Below are positions 45,780 through 56,647 of a DNA stretch of 64,000 nt, piece by piece. Both the position numbers and the translations under genes were made by a program. Numbering within the stretch: position 1 is the first letter of the stretch; every line of letters starts with the position of its first letter. Below the pieces are notes generated by a model that searched no databases, was not told the origin of the DNA, and was given only the letters and a program-made list of their open reading frames with translations. Origin of the DNA: Cryptomeria japonica (taxonomy: Eukaryota; Streptophyta; Pinopsida; Cupressales; Cupressaceae); NCBI RefSeq assembly GCF_030272615.1, contig NC_081412.1, positions 18,329,932 to 18,393,931 of the forward strand. The letters run 5' to 3'.

Positions 45780-46540
45780 TGTTGGAATTTCGCACTCCAA
45801 TGAGAAATTGTAGGTGATTGAAGGTATTGTCATTGATGGCAACCTTACAATCCTATGGCACCGGCAGGCATCAACATCGATAGATAGTTTACCGATAGCG
45901 ACAAAGATGTTTACCTGCACCCCAGCCGACAGGATTTTAATTATTGTATATTGTATTTAATTGTAATATCTTTTTGTAAGTCGACAACGAATATTGTAAT
46001 AAGACTCATATATAAGTATGAGATCTTGTAGATCATTATACACAAATGGATATAGATGCGAACATGGTTAGAATATTATAGAAGTAATGTGCGAATATTA
46101 AGGCAGATTTTGGAGTAAGGTTTATGGCTATTGTATGAGCTTAAACCAGTACTAAACCTGGCATAGAAAATGTTGTTTTGTAGAAGTACATTAAATTGGA
46201 TTCTCTTAATCCATTTTGTAAGTCAGTGAGACTTCCCTTTGTATCTAAGTAGTGAGCTTTAGGCAGTTGGCCTTCCTACAAGTGCCTTGTAAGTAATATC
46301 CATTCATTGGCCAATGAGTGAATATTGTGGGTCACAAATCCCACCAAGGTTTCCTCGTTAAACATCTTGTGTTATAGTGTTTTTTCTATGTTGTCTTTAC
46401 TGTTCTTATTTTCTGCACTAATTCTGGTTTATCAGTACACTATTTTGGAATGCAATTTATTTAATAAATTCAAAAAATCCATTAACTGACAAGATATTGA
46501 TTCACCCCACCCCCTCTTAGTATCTTTGGGAATCCTAACA
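45780..46540 (+). repeat. D 5' LTR
   Basis: TGTTGGAATTTCGCACTCC to AATCCTAACA. It has GTCATTGATGGCAACC, GTGGGTCACAAATCCCAC near 46328 and CACCCCACCCCCTCTTAG. The CCTGCA inverted repeat is lost here but present, with one changed base, in the 3' LTR. Confidence 0.94.
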
Positions 46541-46558
46541 ATTGGTATCAGAGCCTGG
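46541..46558 (+). other. D primer-binding site
   Basis: ATTGGTATCAGAGCCTGG directly after the LTR; initiator tRNA-Met type. Confidence 0.92.
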
Positions 46559-46611
46559 TCCTCTTTTTTGAAAAGCCTAACAACTTGAGGAAGATTTTGA
46601 CACTGGTACAG

Positions 46612-47685
46612 ATGGATAACTTGAGAAAGCAATTAGAAGGATCTCTTGCAGATTATGATGCAGAAAAGTTGAAGAATATCAAACTTGAAGATGATCGAAA
46701 GGCTGCATAGGAAACCATTCAAGAACTTCAGGAGAATTATACTATTGCCCGGAATAAAAGAAGAGAACTTCATGAGAAGATGCAGAAAGATGATTATGAA
46801 AAGGAAACTATAAGTGATCTTGTAAACAAGATGAGACAAGAGAACATGACCTTAAGGAATGAGATGCAAGATATGACTATGAGAGTTTGTAAAGACACTG
46901 AAGACAGAAAGAAGAATGAAGATGACTTGACTAGGAGAATCAATGATGCTAGAAATGAAAATCTAAGACTCAGTCATGAGAATGATATGTTAAAGACATA
47001 TCTGATTCACTTGAAACATGGTAAAATTGAACTCATGGGACAGAAGGATTTCTTGGAGAATGAGTTGGCTACTGCAAATCAACATAAAGAGAAATTCAAG
47101 AAAAGTTCAGAAAAACTTGATGATATGCTAAAAAGTCAGAAACCTAATGGAGACACTAATGGACTTGGCTTTGAAGTTGGTGAAAGCTCTGGTACTACAA
47201 ACAATCATGATCACAGTAAATCGATAAGACAACCTAGTGCCTACAAATTTAATGGGAAATGCTTTAACTGTAACAAGTATTGTTATAGAGAAAATCAGTG
47301 TAGATATAGAAACTATCAAAACACTAATGTACCCACTAGTCAATGCTCTAAATGCAACAAAATTAGTCATAATTTAGAAAACTGTAGAATGAATGTAAGA
47401 TGTTATGTTTGTGGAAGATTTGGACACTTATCTAATCAATGCAGAACACAAACTGGCATAGGATATAGAAAATATATTCAGAAAAACAATGTGACTTGTT
47501 ATGCTTGTAACAAGATTGGACATATTGCAAAATTTTGTAGAAGTAAGACTTCACTGGCAAATAATAAAGGACCCAATTTGAAAGGCATAGAGAAGGTCGA
47601 AGAGGTAAAGCAAGATTTTTCAAAACAATGGACTAGGAAGACAGATCAGAATGTTGATGAGACTATTTCTTCACCGGTAGAATAG
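46612..47685 (+). pseudogene. D ORF1: Gag-like coiled coil with CCHC knuckles
   Basis: ATG 46612 to a TAG at 47683-47685 in one frame, 357 codons with a single internal TAG near 46708; 46780-47685 is open. The first 170 residues form a coiled coil (MRQENMTLRNEMQDMTMRVC, NLRLSHENDMLKTYLIHLKH). Knuckles near 47260-47540: CFNCNKYCYRENQC (Gly-His lost), CSKCNKISHNLENC, CYVCGRFGHLSNQC, CYACNKIGHIAKFC. Retroelement Gag proteins are usually preceded by a globular core; here the coil starts at residue 1. Probable role is binding and packaging its own RNA with a partner Gag (inference). Confidence 0.88.
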
Positions 47686-48026
47686 AGTATCACTCCATCG
47701 GCAGGAGATTCTTCATCTAACTGAGAAGAAATCTTTTGGGGGAATGGCAAATAATTGAAAATCATGCTAGTTTACCCTTGGTTGATGGTAAGAAGATGAA
47801 TTACTTCGTTACCGGTAGATGTGTTAAGTTTCACTTAACTGATAGGCATTTATTGTGGTAGTTGAAGGAAATGACATTATAAAGCAAGTGTTTTTCACTC
47901 TTTTCATTCACCAAGAATTCAAATTTCCTAAGAGCATGAAAAACTCAAGTGAAGGCATCCACAACAAGAAGTGAAGCAAAATATTTCAAATCATTTAAAC
48001 CTAAAGGTAGATTAAGGTATTTATCA
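47686..48026 (+). other. D spacer between ORF1 and ORF2 with promoter
   Basis: No ORF. It contains GTTAAGTTTCACTTAAC (an imperfect inverted repeat near 47824), also traceable in B1, and the TATA box. A captured promoter is the simplest reading. Confidence 0.55.
47875..47884 (+). promoter_or_regulatory. TATA box before D ORF2
   Basis: CATTATAAAG, 149 bp upstream of the ATG, followed by TTTTCATTCACCAAG at about 30 bp. Conserved in sequence and distance with C and B1. Confidence 0.7.
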
Positions 48027-51000
48027 ATGGCTTCCTCCTCTGCACCTGAATTCATTACAAACTCTAATGTTATTGAAGTGATTAAGCGCCCTGGGCCCAT
48101 ATTTAAAAGCACACCCGAAGTAGCGAAGCAAGATGATACCCTAGGTGCATTCTCTAAAATACCCAAAGGAGTTACATATGCAGAAGACCCTAGAATATAT
48201 ATACATTATCATATTGAGGAACTTGGTGTTGATGAAATCATGAACATGTATAGGAATTTTATTTGTGATGAGAATGGAACTGTAAAACCCAAACATAAGA
48301 TCATAGAAACCCTAGGTTTTGTGAAAATATTTAGTATTCCTAATTTCCCTCAGGAAGTTGTGAGGATTGTACTTAGTAGAGTTCATGGTGAATTCTTTTG
48401 GTTAGACTCTATCCATAAGATCACAAGAGAAGCAGTCAAGGCAGTGACTGGCTTACCTTCCACCGGTAGCAGGCTAGAAAAAGGTAAGAAGGTTCCTAAC
48501 AACACTGTGATGACTTTAACTAGTGCAACATTTGACAATAGATCCTTGAGAGTTAATGATGTGAAAGATGACACTGTTAGATTCATTAGTATGATACTAG
48601 GATACAAAACCACACATGCAAATCGACTGAACTCAGTTTCCAGTCTATGTATCAAAAGTGCATATAATATGGTCAACAGTAATGCTAAGATAGATGTATG
48701 TGAATGGTTAAAGGATGAATTGATTGATAATCTAAAGAAAATCAAAGGAGAAAAGAAAGGTACTTTCAGATTTGGTAACATACTTGTGTGCCTATTTCTA
48801 TATATTACAAAGGAAGTTCTCGGTATAGGCAGGAAAGAATTTGGTTTTGACATACCGGTAGGCAAACAACTATTGGATATCTTCACCGGTATGGGAGATG
48901 ACAAGGAAAACAACATAATGGAATACTTCCAAGCATTTAAGGCAAGAATGAAAACAAGGGAAAGGCTACCTCAAAGAATTGTAGACAAATATCAAAATGA
49001 AATCTGTTTTGTGATTAAGAAGGATGAGATATGGATGGAAGGAGTTCTTCCTAGAACTATTTGGGTGACAGAAATGGGTTATGAGGCTGATGTAAACATA
49101 ATTGAGACATATTCCAAAGCCCTACTTGAAGCCCATAGAGAACCAGAAGAAAAAGTTTTTGACAAGACAAAAACCATAGAAAAAGATGTGGAAACATTGA
49201 AACAAAGAAAAAGAAGAGAAAAATGTATCAAGAATTATTCAAAACAGGCCAAAGAGATCAAGGAAAACATACTGAATATCACTGGTATTAAGGAAAGTGA
49301 TTTGGAAGGGTTACAACTAAAAGCTCATCTTTCACTAGTTGGAACTTCATTGAATAGTGAAATCTCAGCTGAGTTTAAGAGAGTAGAGAGGAAAAGAAAA
49401 CCCTTCACCGGCACCCTCTCTTGCACCAAAGAAAACAAGAAGGAAACAGCAAGTAGTAAGGCCCCCAGCAAATAAAATGACACCAAGAAAGAAGAAGGAA
49501 AAACAGGTTATTCCTCCTTTAGATAATCTTTTGAATGAAATAACAGATGATGGAAACTTATCTAATGTTAGTAAATTGTATAATACCTTTACAAATGAAG
49601 AAAAGGAAAGTATAGAAAATAGTATCATTCTACACTTAGACATTTACAAGAAATTTTTGATAGAAGTTGTAGATGATTTACCGAGTGACTTGTATAGGAG
49701 ACTTGATGCAAAAAGACTAGCTATTATGGAATTGGATAAGAAGATAAAGATAGAAAAATTACTTGCAGTTCATCCAATTAAATCAGCTGATAAAATTGAT
49801 GAATTGATAAGTGAGGCAAATAGGTCAATATTTTCCAATGGTCACCGACATGTAGCTTTAATGGCTGGAAGAATGAATGAAATCTTCAAAGAGACAGTGG
49901 ATAAATGGGATATATTCTTTGTGGAGAAAGAGAAGCAAGAAGAACTTAAACTACCCAAAACATTCAAGGTATATCAAAAGGACAAAGATAAAGGTAAAGG
50001 CAAGGTAGGTGGACCTCCAAGCATAAAAGTAACAGACAATTTGCCACCACCTTCTTCTGTTACTCCATCGATTGAAACTGTTGATACACCACTGGTAACT
50101 GATAATGTTGAGTTGGAATCAACACATGAGGACACCAATCCTGATTCAGAAGTTTTATACATAATGAATATTGATACAAAAGAGGTAAATATTGTGGTTG
50201 ATAAGGAAACCACTAGTGAAAAGGAAGATGTGGCTACTGAGCCACCAACTAGGAATATTGCAGTGGAAACACATGTAGAGGATACAATTGAAAATATTGA
50301 AATTGGGGTTGAGACACAAACTGTTAAATCAGCTGATCCCCTGGCTTCTAGAGTGGTGAGGGATACCACTGGTGCACACACTGAAAAACCCATTGAGTTT
50401 GAGATACCTGCAATGGACAGTTTAGAGGTGCATAGTGAGAAACCGACAGTGAATACTGAGACAACATCTAAAAAACTAGCAGTAGATAGCACAGAGAAAC
50501 AATCTGAGGTACACACTGAGAAATAGGAAGAGAAAAAGGTTGAGTCATAGGTTCATACAGAGATAGTGCCATCAGCAATAGCTGAGAAACCCAAGCCTTT
50601 GCTGATAGAGATGTAGACATAGATTGACCCACCAGAGGTCAATACAAGCAAAGAGGTTACTCACATAGGCAACATGGATATTGTTAGGGTAGTTGGACAA
50701 TCATCTGGTTCTTCCATGACAGAATTCAGACCAACTAATGTGACAAAGGTATTATTGGATTCCATCAAGAAAATCGCAGAGTGTAATGCACTAGCATACA
50801 AGGCTATAGATGACAATATTCCAATTCTTAAGAGGATTGCACCCAAATGCAATTTGGATAATGTAAAGGATTCTATTGGTCAATTAGACACATTGTCTAA
50901 ATATATCACCGACAACATATTGATAGTTGATCAGATTAATGATGAAACATTTAGTGAGAAAATGAACAAAGAAAAAGAGAAATTCTTTGATGAGACAATA

Positions 51001-51480
51001 AAGAAGTGCATGGGACACATTGACACCCTCTTACCGACACTAAACAAAACAATAAAGGAATTTAAAGAGTTGTAGAGAGACACATGCAAGACTGATATTT
51101 TGACAGCGGATGTAGACAAGAAAATCAGTAAAGCATAGAAAGAAAGAAATGGCATTGTTGATAATCTCATCAGTTCATCAGAACCCTTATCGGTTATAGA
51201 ACATAAAATAGCAGGTTTTGAGAAGAAAATTGAAAAATTTGAAAAAGAGAAAGAGAGATTAAAATTCAAGGCTAAAGAGCTTAAATGCAGACTTGGTCTG
51301 AGACTTAACATCCTCATCTCTTTGAGAAAGGAGATCTCAGAGGTACTTGTTCTAGGACTAAAGACGCTGGAAGAGAAAATGCACACTCTCACCAATACAA
51401 TTCAAAGGATTGAAGCAACATTGAAGGATAGTGAAAAGTTCACTAAGAGCCTGAACTTTGTATTGGAAAATCTATTTTAG
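48027..51480 (+). pseudogene. D ORF2: about 1,150-codon unknown protein
   Basis: ATG 48027 (MASSSAPEFITNSNVIEVIK) is chosen over an in-frame upstream Met because B1 and C start there. Part 1 (to about residue 330) is globular and best conserved: FSKIPKGVTYAEDPRIYIHY, IVLSRVHGEFFWLDSIHKIT, AVKAVTGLPSTGSRLEKGKK, CEWLKDELIDNLKKIKGEKK, GFDIPVGKQLLDIFTGMGDD, FVIKKDEIWMEGVLPRTIWV. Part 2 is Lys/Arg/Glu-rich, with VERKRKP. A one-base insertion near 49405 moves the frame, which reopens as 49477-50526. Part 3 is helical (IILHLDIYKKFLIEVVDDLP). Part 4 is Thr/Glu/Val-rich and disordered. Part 5 (50674-51480) is a coiled coil. Stops at 50526 and later. No catalytic motif. A distant link to retroelement-associated plant domains such as PMD is possible but unproven. 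Confidence 0.82.
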
Positions 51481-51702
51481 ATTGTAACCAACCAGTTATA
51501 GGGTTCCAGCTAAGAACTACACTTAGTTGACATTTTTGACAGCCTTTGTCATTGATGCCAAAGGGGGATTAGTAGGACTGAGAAAAATGATGGACAAAAG
51601 AGATCATCTGCTCAGGGGGAGCACACAGTTTTGGTAAGATTTTTGGACTTCAACTTTTGGATACAATTTTGGATTTTTCTCATGGGTGCTGCCATTAATG
51701 CC

Positions 51703-51713
51703 AAAGGGGGAGA
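51703..51713 (+). other. D polypurine tract
   Basis: AAAGGGGGAGA right before TTGTTGG of the 3' LTR; an upstream twin (AAAGGGGGAT) lies at 51560. Confidence 0.88.
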
Positions 51714-51714
51714 T

Positions 51715-53534
51715 TGTTGGCATTGCACACTCCAATGAGAAATTGTAGGTGATTGAAGGTATTGTCACTGATGGCAACCTTACAATCCTATGGCACCAGT
51801 AGATAGTTTACCGATAGCGGAAAAGATGTTTACTGGCACCCCAACCGATGTTAGGTCTCGAGGACAACTGAGAGGGGGGGTGAATCAGTTGTCTAATAAT
51901 TTAATCCAAAATAACTTCAAACAACTTTAATGTAGAATACCAGTGAACTAGCCTTTTATGTCGGTAGACAGTTTTATCAGTTAATTGCAATACCGGGAAG
52001 GATTAATGCATGGAACAGAAAGATAAAGTCATCCACAACACATAACACCAATATTTGTATGTGGAAACCCTGTAAGGGGAAAAACCACGGTGGGAAACCT
52101 TACCCACAATTAGATGATACTACTACAGATAGTAAGTGTATACAAATGGGGTCTGCACATGCAGAAAGGCCAAGCGCCTAGAGCTGGCTGTTCAATCACA
52201 AATGGGATGTCATACTAACTTACAATTGGATGGTTAAATCCAATATGAATGTACTACATAATTTAGCATCTTTACATGCTGGATTCAGTACTGGTGTAGT
52301 TCTATTTGTCTTCACAAAAACCTCCTTCAACCTTCAAATGATGTCTGCATTTGTAGCTCTGCTTATCTTCACATATACCTTCACACAATTCTTTTCCGCA
52401 TTCCTCATTCGATCTTACGAATAAGATCTTACATTTATACCATAACCTAGGACCAATTTTAGTAGGTCAGCTCTACAAGATATTACAATAAAATATTTTA
52501 TAAACAAAACAATATCTGATGCAATAACCAATTGAGCATGTCGGCTTAATGCATTTACAACAATAATTAATCATCTCCAAAGCGTGCCATGCTGATCTTG
52601 AGAAGATAAACCTGCCGGTGTATAACCTGGACCTATTTGTCGGTAATAGCAATTTATGCAAATACAAATATTCCAATAAACCAATCTTAAAGATAAAGTG
52701 TCAAAAAGATGTCTTCGACATAATCATGTGTTTTCCATTCCATTCCAAGTGTCGGTGATCATTATATCCTGTCGGTGTACCATATACTGATGACTGTGCA
52801 TAAGTCACTTGCTTGCCAATGAATGTTGTTGATTCTCCAAAGTGCCAAAGTTGATAGGTGTTGACATCAATGACAAAACCATACCAAAATACCAACAACC
52901 AACAGGGTTTTAATTATTGCATAGTGTATTTAATTGTAATATCTTTTTGTAAGCTGACAAGGCGTATTATAATAAGACTCATATATAAGTATGAGATCTT
53001 GTAGATCATTATACACAGATGGATATAGATGCGAACGTGGTTAGAATATTACAGAAGTAATATGTGAATATTAAGGCAAATTTTGGAGTAAGGTTTATGG
53101 TTATTGTATGAGCTTAAACCGATAGTAAACCTAGCATAGCAGATGTTGTTTTGTAGCAGTACATTATATTGGATTCTCTTATTCCATTTTGTAAGTCAGT
53201 GAGACTTCCCTTTGTATCTAAGTAGTGAGTTTTAGGTAGTTGGCCTTCCTGCAAGTGTAGGCCCCTATTGTAAGTAATATCCATTCATTGGCTAGTGAGT
53301 GAATATTGTGGGTCACAAATCCCAGCGAGGTTTTTCCCACACTGGGTTTCCTCGTTAAACATCTTGTGTTATGGTGTGCTTTCTATGTTGTCTTTACTGT
53401 TCTTATTTTATGCACTAATTCTGGTTTACCGGTACATTGTTTTGGAATGCACTTTATTTAGTAAATTTATAAAATCCATTAACTCACAAGATACTGATTC
53501 ACCCCCCCTCTCAGTATCTTTGGGAATCCTAACA
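51715..53534 (+). repeat. D 3' LTR, split by solo LTR F
   Basis: 51715-51848 and 52898-53534 together match the 5' LTR. CCTGCAAGTGTAGG lies near 53249. It ends AATCCTAACA at 53534. Confidence 0.93.
51849..52897 (-). repeat. F: solo LTR of a related family
   Basis: On the - strand TGTTGGTATTTTGGTATGG to CGAGACCTAACA. Flanked by ACCGA (51844-51848) and ACCAA (52898-52902), a 5-bp duplication with one change that restores the D LTR when one copy is removed. No interior. It has TCTGCACATGCAGA (52152-52165), GTGGAAACCCTGTAAGGGGA near 52060 and the C tract near 51875. It matches 58664-59143 in the first 480 bp. Confidence 0.93.
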
Positions 53535-53559
53535 GAATCACAGTCTATGCCCCTGTCTA

Positions 53560-53765
53560 GCCCCTTTGAGCTCGATTAGCACCTGCGTTTGCATTAGGCC
53601 ACAAGTGCTAGCATCAATCTCCCTTCCTCAACCCCTTCAACACCTACAGAGACGTTGAACCCACATGGAGATGTTGAAATGACAATAAATGCCTCTACCC
53701 CGCTAACCTTTTTCCCTATTTACAATCCCTCACAAATGCGCTAACCTACTAAAGCATGAAGTGGG
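53560..53765 (-). repeat. AGCGCAT motifs in the E3 PMD intron
   Basis: + strand words AGTGCTAGC, ATGCGCTAACC and AAGCATG; on the PMD strand GTTAGCGCAT. Fewer copies than in E1, because the insertion cut the array or it was shorter. Confidence 0.55.
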
Positions 53766-53932
53766 GTCAGGGTACCTACCGGTGGGCCATACGCCTCTGG
53801 TTTCTGGTGTTGTTGGACTTTCTATGCACGATGCTCATGAATGGGGATGTTCTCCATCTCTCTCCTAGGGATTTGCACTCTCCATGTTCTCCAAAGGTGT
53901 ATATGACAATGATCCTTCCTTGGGTCCCGCGT

Positions 53933-53942
53933 GGCTTATATT
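53933..53942 (-). promoter_or_regulatory. TATA box of the E3 PMD gene
   Basis: AATATAAGCC on the - strand in the same position relative to the 3' LTR as in E1. CTCATTTG is not conserved, but TTGGAGAACATGGAGAG follows. Confidence 0.5.
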
Positions 53943-54092
53943 GGCCCCCCCATAGCTCTCTTTTTCTCACCTTCCTCATTTCTCTTCCACTTTCTTTGCT
54001 TCATCATCTTTTTCATTTCTTTCCTCCCTTATCATTCTTCTTTTTTCAAGAATTTTCTTGAAATTTTTCTAAAACTTCTCAGTTAAATTCTA

Positions 54093-54102
54093 GAGGGGGC
54101 AT
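54093..54102 (+). other. Conserved GAGGGGGCAT tract, E3
   Basis: TCTAGAGGGGGCATATACC, 97 bp before the 3' LTR. Confidence 0.6.
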
Positions 54103-54173
54103 ATACCACCCATGTCTTCACGTTGGGGCATCTTTTTCTTGTCTTTTACCCATCACCAATTTTGTTGTTGCGT

Positions 54174-54188
54174 AAAAGAGGGGAAAAA
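54174..54188 (+). other. E3 polypurine tract
   Basis: AAAAGAGGGGAAAAA directly before TGCAGATG. Confidence 0.88.
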
Positions 54189-55450
54189 TGCAGATGTCCA
54201 AAATTAATTAAATTAAATATTTAATTAATTTTATCCTTTCTACATAATTAATTAATTTAATTATGTTACCTTTCTTCTTCTCAAAATTAATTAAATTAAA
54301 TTTAATTAATCTTATCACTATAGTCCAATAATTGATTTATTAAATAAGTTGATTATTCCCTATTCTTCTAAAGTCGTCAAAACTAATTAATTCCTCTAAG
54401 TTCCCTTTTATTTAAGTAATGACAATTAATTAACTAAGTCATGTGATTCCTACAAATCACTTTCCCTAATTCCTTATTAAGCTAATTAATTCTTCTAGAA
54501 ACCTCATTATCATTATTTCCCAATTTTTAATTCCTCCACTCATTCTCTCTCCTCTTGTCATATCCTCTTACAAATCCCACTTATCTTCTAATCTCTTATT
54601 AAGCCACCTAATCATCCCTCCTAATCATTTGCTAGTGGCTAATCCCCATGATTAGCTACCAAGTCAACCAATAGCCATAAATGGATAAATCCTCTTGGCC
54701 CCTCCTCACCTTCCAACCTTAAATGCACCTAATTCAATCATTTAAAGGATTTCAAAATCTTGCACTCCCCCATGTCTCTCACCTTCCCAATAAATTTTTT
54801 ATTTCTTTCCCCATGCAAGTCCTTATTTTGGGAATTTTTAATTCCCTTGTCCTCTCTCCAAGGAGTTTTTAATTCTTTTTATTCCCCCAAGGTACCTGAG
54901 GGTATTTTCTCTATGCACCTTGTGGAGTGTTGACACAAGAAATGTCTTTATGTCAAATCTCTTATCCTCCACACCTTGTCCTTTCATCTCCTCTCAATCC
55001 ATGAGCTTCCTCTCCTTCAATCTCCACGCTTGAATCATCTTTAATCTTGACCGTCCATTCATCCCCCTTCAAATCTATAAATTGAGGTGTCCTCCCCTTC
55101 ATTTCATATCTCCAATTTGTGCAATCTTATGTTGTCAACATAGCTTTAGCAATCCGTCAAGAGCAACATCACTATAGGCAAATATTCACTTAGTATCCAT
55201 GACTTCTATATACATCACTTGAGAATCCATCATTCAATCCCCTTTTATCTTTGTTGTGCAATCTTGGAGAGCAATCCACATCAATCAAGAAGGGAAAATC
55301 CAAAGAAGTGGAGCACAAGGGCGAATTCCTCCACTTCACCAAGCCCAATCCGAAGGAGAAGGTATAATTAGTAAGGTATAATGGTTATTTTTTGTTTTTA
55401 TTGATTTGTTTGCATACTAACCATTGAATCTTACCTTTCTAGTTTTAACC
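54189..55450 (+). repeat. E3 3' LTR
   Basis: It starts TGCAGATGTCC, then A/T-rich AATTAATTAAATT. TATA box CTATAAAT at 55075-55082. The right end is not certain; copia Gag sequence on the - strand begins by about 55455. Confidence 0.78.
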
Positions 55451-55454
55451 CTCT

Positions 55455-55720
55455 TCAACTGAATCAGACAATCCACTAAGAATAACTTTCTTAGCTTTGG
55501 CATTGCATTCATATTCTCAATTAGCATCAAGATCGGTAGGGGAAGTAGTAGGGACTATATAACCATTTTGAACAGACATCCAAATATCATAACCTAAGGT
55601 AGAGAAATAGACTTCCATTCTTGAACTCCAGATTAGATAGTTTGAACCATCAAACTTAGGAACATTAGCAAAAGATGACTCATACATCACCTTTGTGTTC
55701 ATACACCATAATCTACCCAA
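55455..55720 (-). pseudogene. copia-type Gag N-terminal fragment (element G)
   Basis: Leftward from about 55720: FANVPKFDGSNYLIWSSRME then VYFSTLGYDIWMSVQNGYIV, the common copia Gag start (WxxR/K with a hydrophobic helix). A stop near 55517 is followed by NAKAKKVILSGLSDSVE, the next Gag helix, to about 55455 where it meets the E3 LTR end. The primer site lies just upstream. Confidence 0.85.
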
Positions 55721-55748
55721 GCTAGAGGAAGCTTATCTAACTTGGAAC

Positions 55749-55766
55749 CTAGGGCTCTGATACCAA
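55749..55766 (-). other. Element G primer-binding site
   Basis: ATTGGTATCAGAGCCCTAG on the - strand, initiator tRNA-Met type, between LTR and Gag. Confidence 0.9.
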
Positions 55767-56022
55767 TTGAAGGAACACAATGGACCACTACGAGGGGGTG
55801 AGTTAATGGTAATAAAAAACTTCAACTCATCAAAAGATTTAAACTTTAATCATATTGTTATGAGCAGAGAAATTAAACTAATCAACACACACATATAAGA
55901 GGAAAACTCATAACACCAGATATACGAGCAAAACCCAATGTGGGAAAAACCTTGGTGAGAAATATTGCTAGTCTACTGCTCCAATCCAGCCACACAAGTA
56001 AAATTGATTACAACATGTAAAG

Positions 56023-56129
56023 CATCAACCCAAGGAGTACCAACCCCTATAGTTTATGGGCACCAACCCAAAGGAGCACCAACCCCTACAGTTTATGGGC
56101 ACCAACCCAAAGGAGCACCAACCCCTAAT
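56023..56129 (+). repeat. Tandem repeat, about 2.7 x 39 bp
   Basis: Units at 56023 (38 bp), 56061 (39 bp) and 56100 (partial), each CACCAACCCAAAGGAGCACC followed by AACCCCTACAGTTTATGGG. Confidence 0.95.
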
Positions 56130-56647
56130 CTGAGCACCCACTTAGAGATTTACAATGAATATAATTTTTAAATACAAATTAAGTTCCTTGTTGTAAATGA
56201 GGTTGTGCAACACACTTTTGTTCTGCTCTCTCTTAGATGTCTTGTTCTATGTTCTCTTATCTTTTTCTTCTTTAACTCTATTCTTTGATCTCTACTCTCT
56301 ACTCTATGTTTTTCTTTGCTCTATTTTTCTATGCTTTGTTTTTCTTTGCACATTCTAGTTGCTGGTCTCTGTTGGACTCTATGTTTTTCTAGATTGATCT
56401 AACCTTTTTTTTTCACAACAACAACAACATACTTTCTACTCGTACAACACCACACACACACTTGGTTAACTAGTTGATATCTTTCTATTTACTCTCTATC
56501 TATGTCTCAATGGCCACACCTACTCATATCAGGTCACATTTACAGACCTGCTCAATCAACTCTGCACGGAGGAATTTTTTTCCCTCCAAATCTACAATTT
56601 AAAAATAATTCTTTTGTCTCTCTATAGCATATTGGATTCTCTTTCTT

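Larger units (their letters stand above)
45780..53534 (+). mobile_element. D: most intact lineage 2 element
   Basis: LTR, primer site, ORF1 (one stop), TATA, ORF2 (one frameshift plus late stops), purine tract, LTR. Flanks gaatt (45775-45779) and gaatc (53535-53539) differ at one base, a probable 5-bp target duplication. Its 3' LTR contains the solo LTR F. No polymerase, protease or integrase is present. Confidence 0.92.
53535..55450 (+). mobile_element. E3: right part with 3' LTR
   Basis: After the D insertion E3 continues with AGCGCAT motifs, the PMD promoter on the - strand, the GAGGGGGCAT tract, the purine tract and an LTR. No 5' LTR of E3 is present in the window. Confidence 0.8.

Noticed and set aside
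48383-48916. 177-codon ORF on the - strand within D ORF2
   Set aside because: A shorter version occurs in C at 42496-42783 only because ORF2 is conserved there; no independent start or domain.
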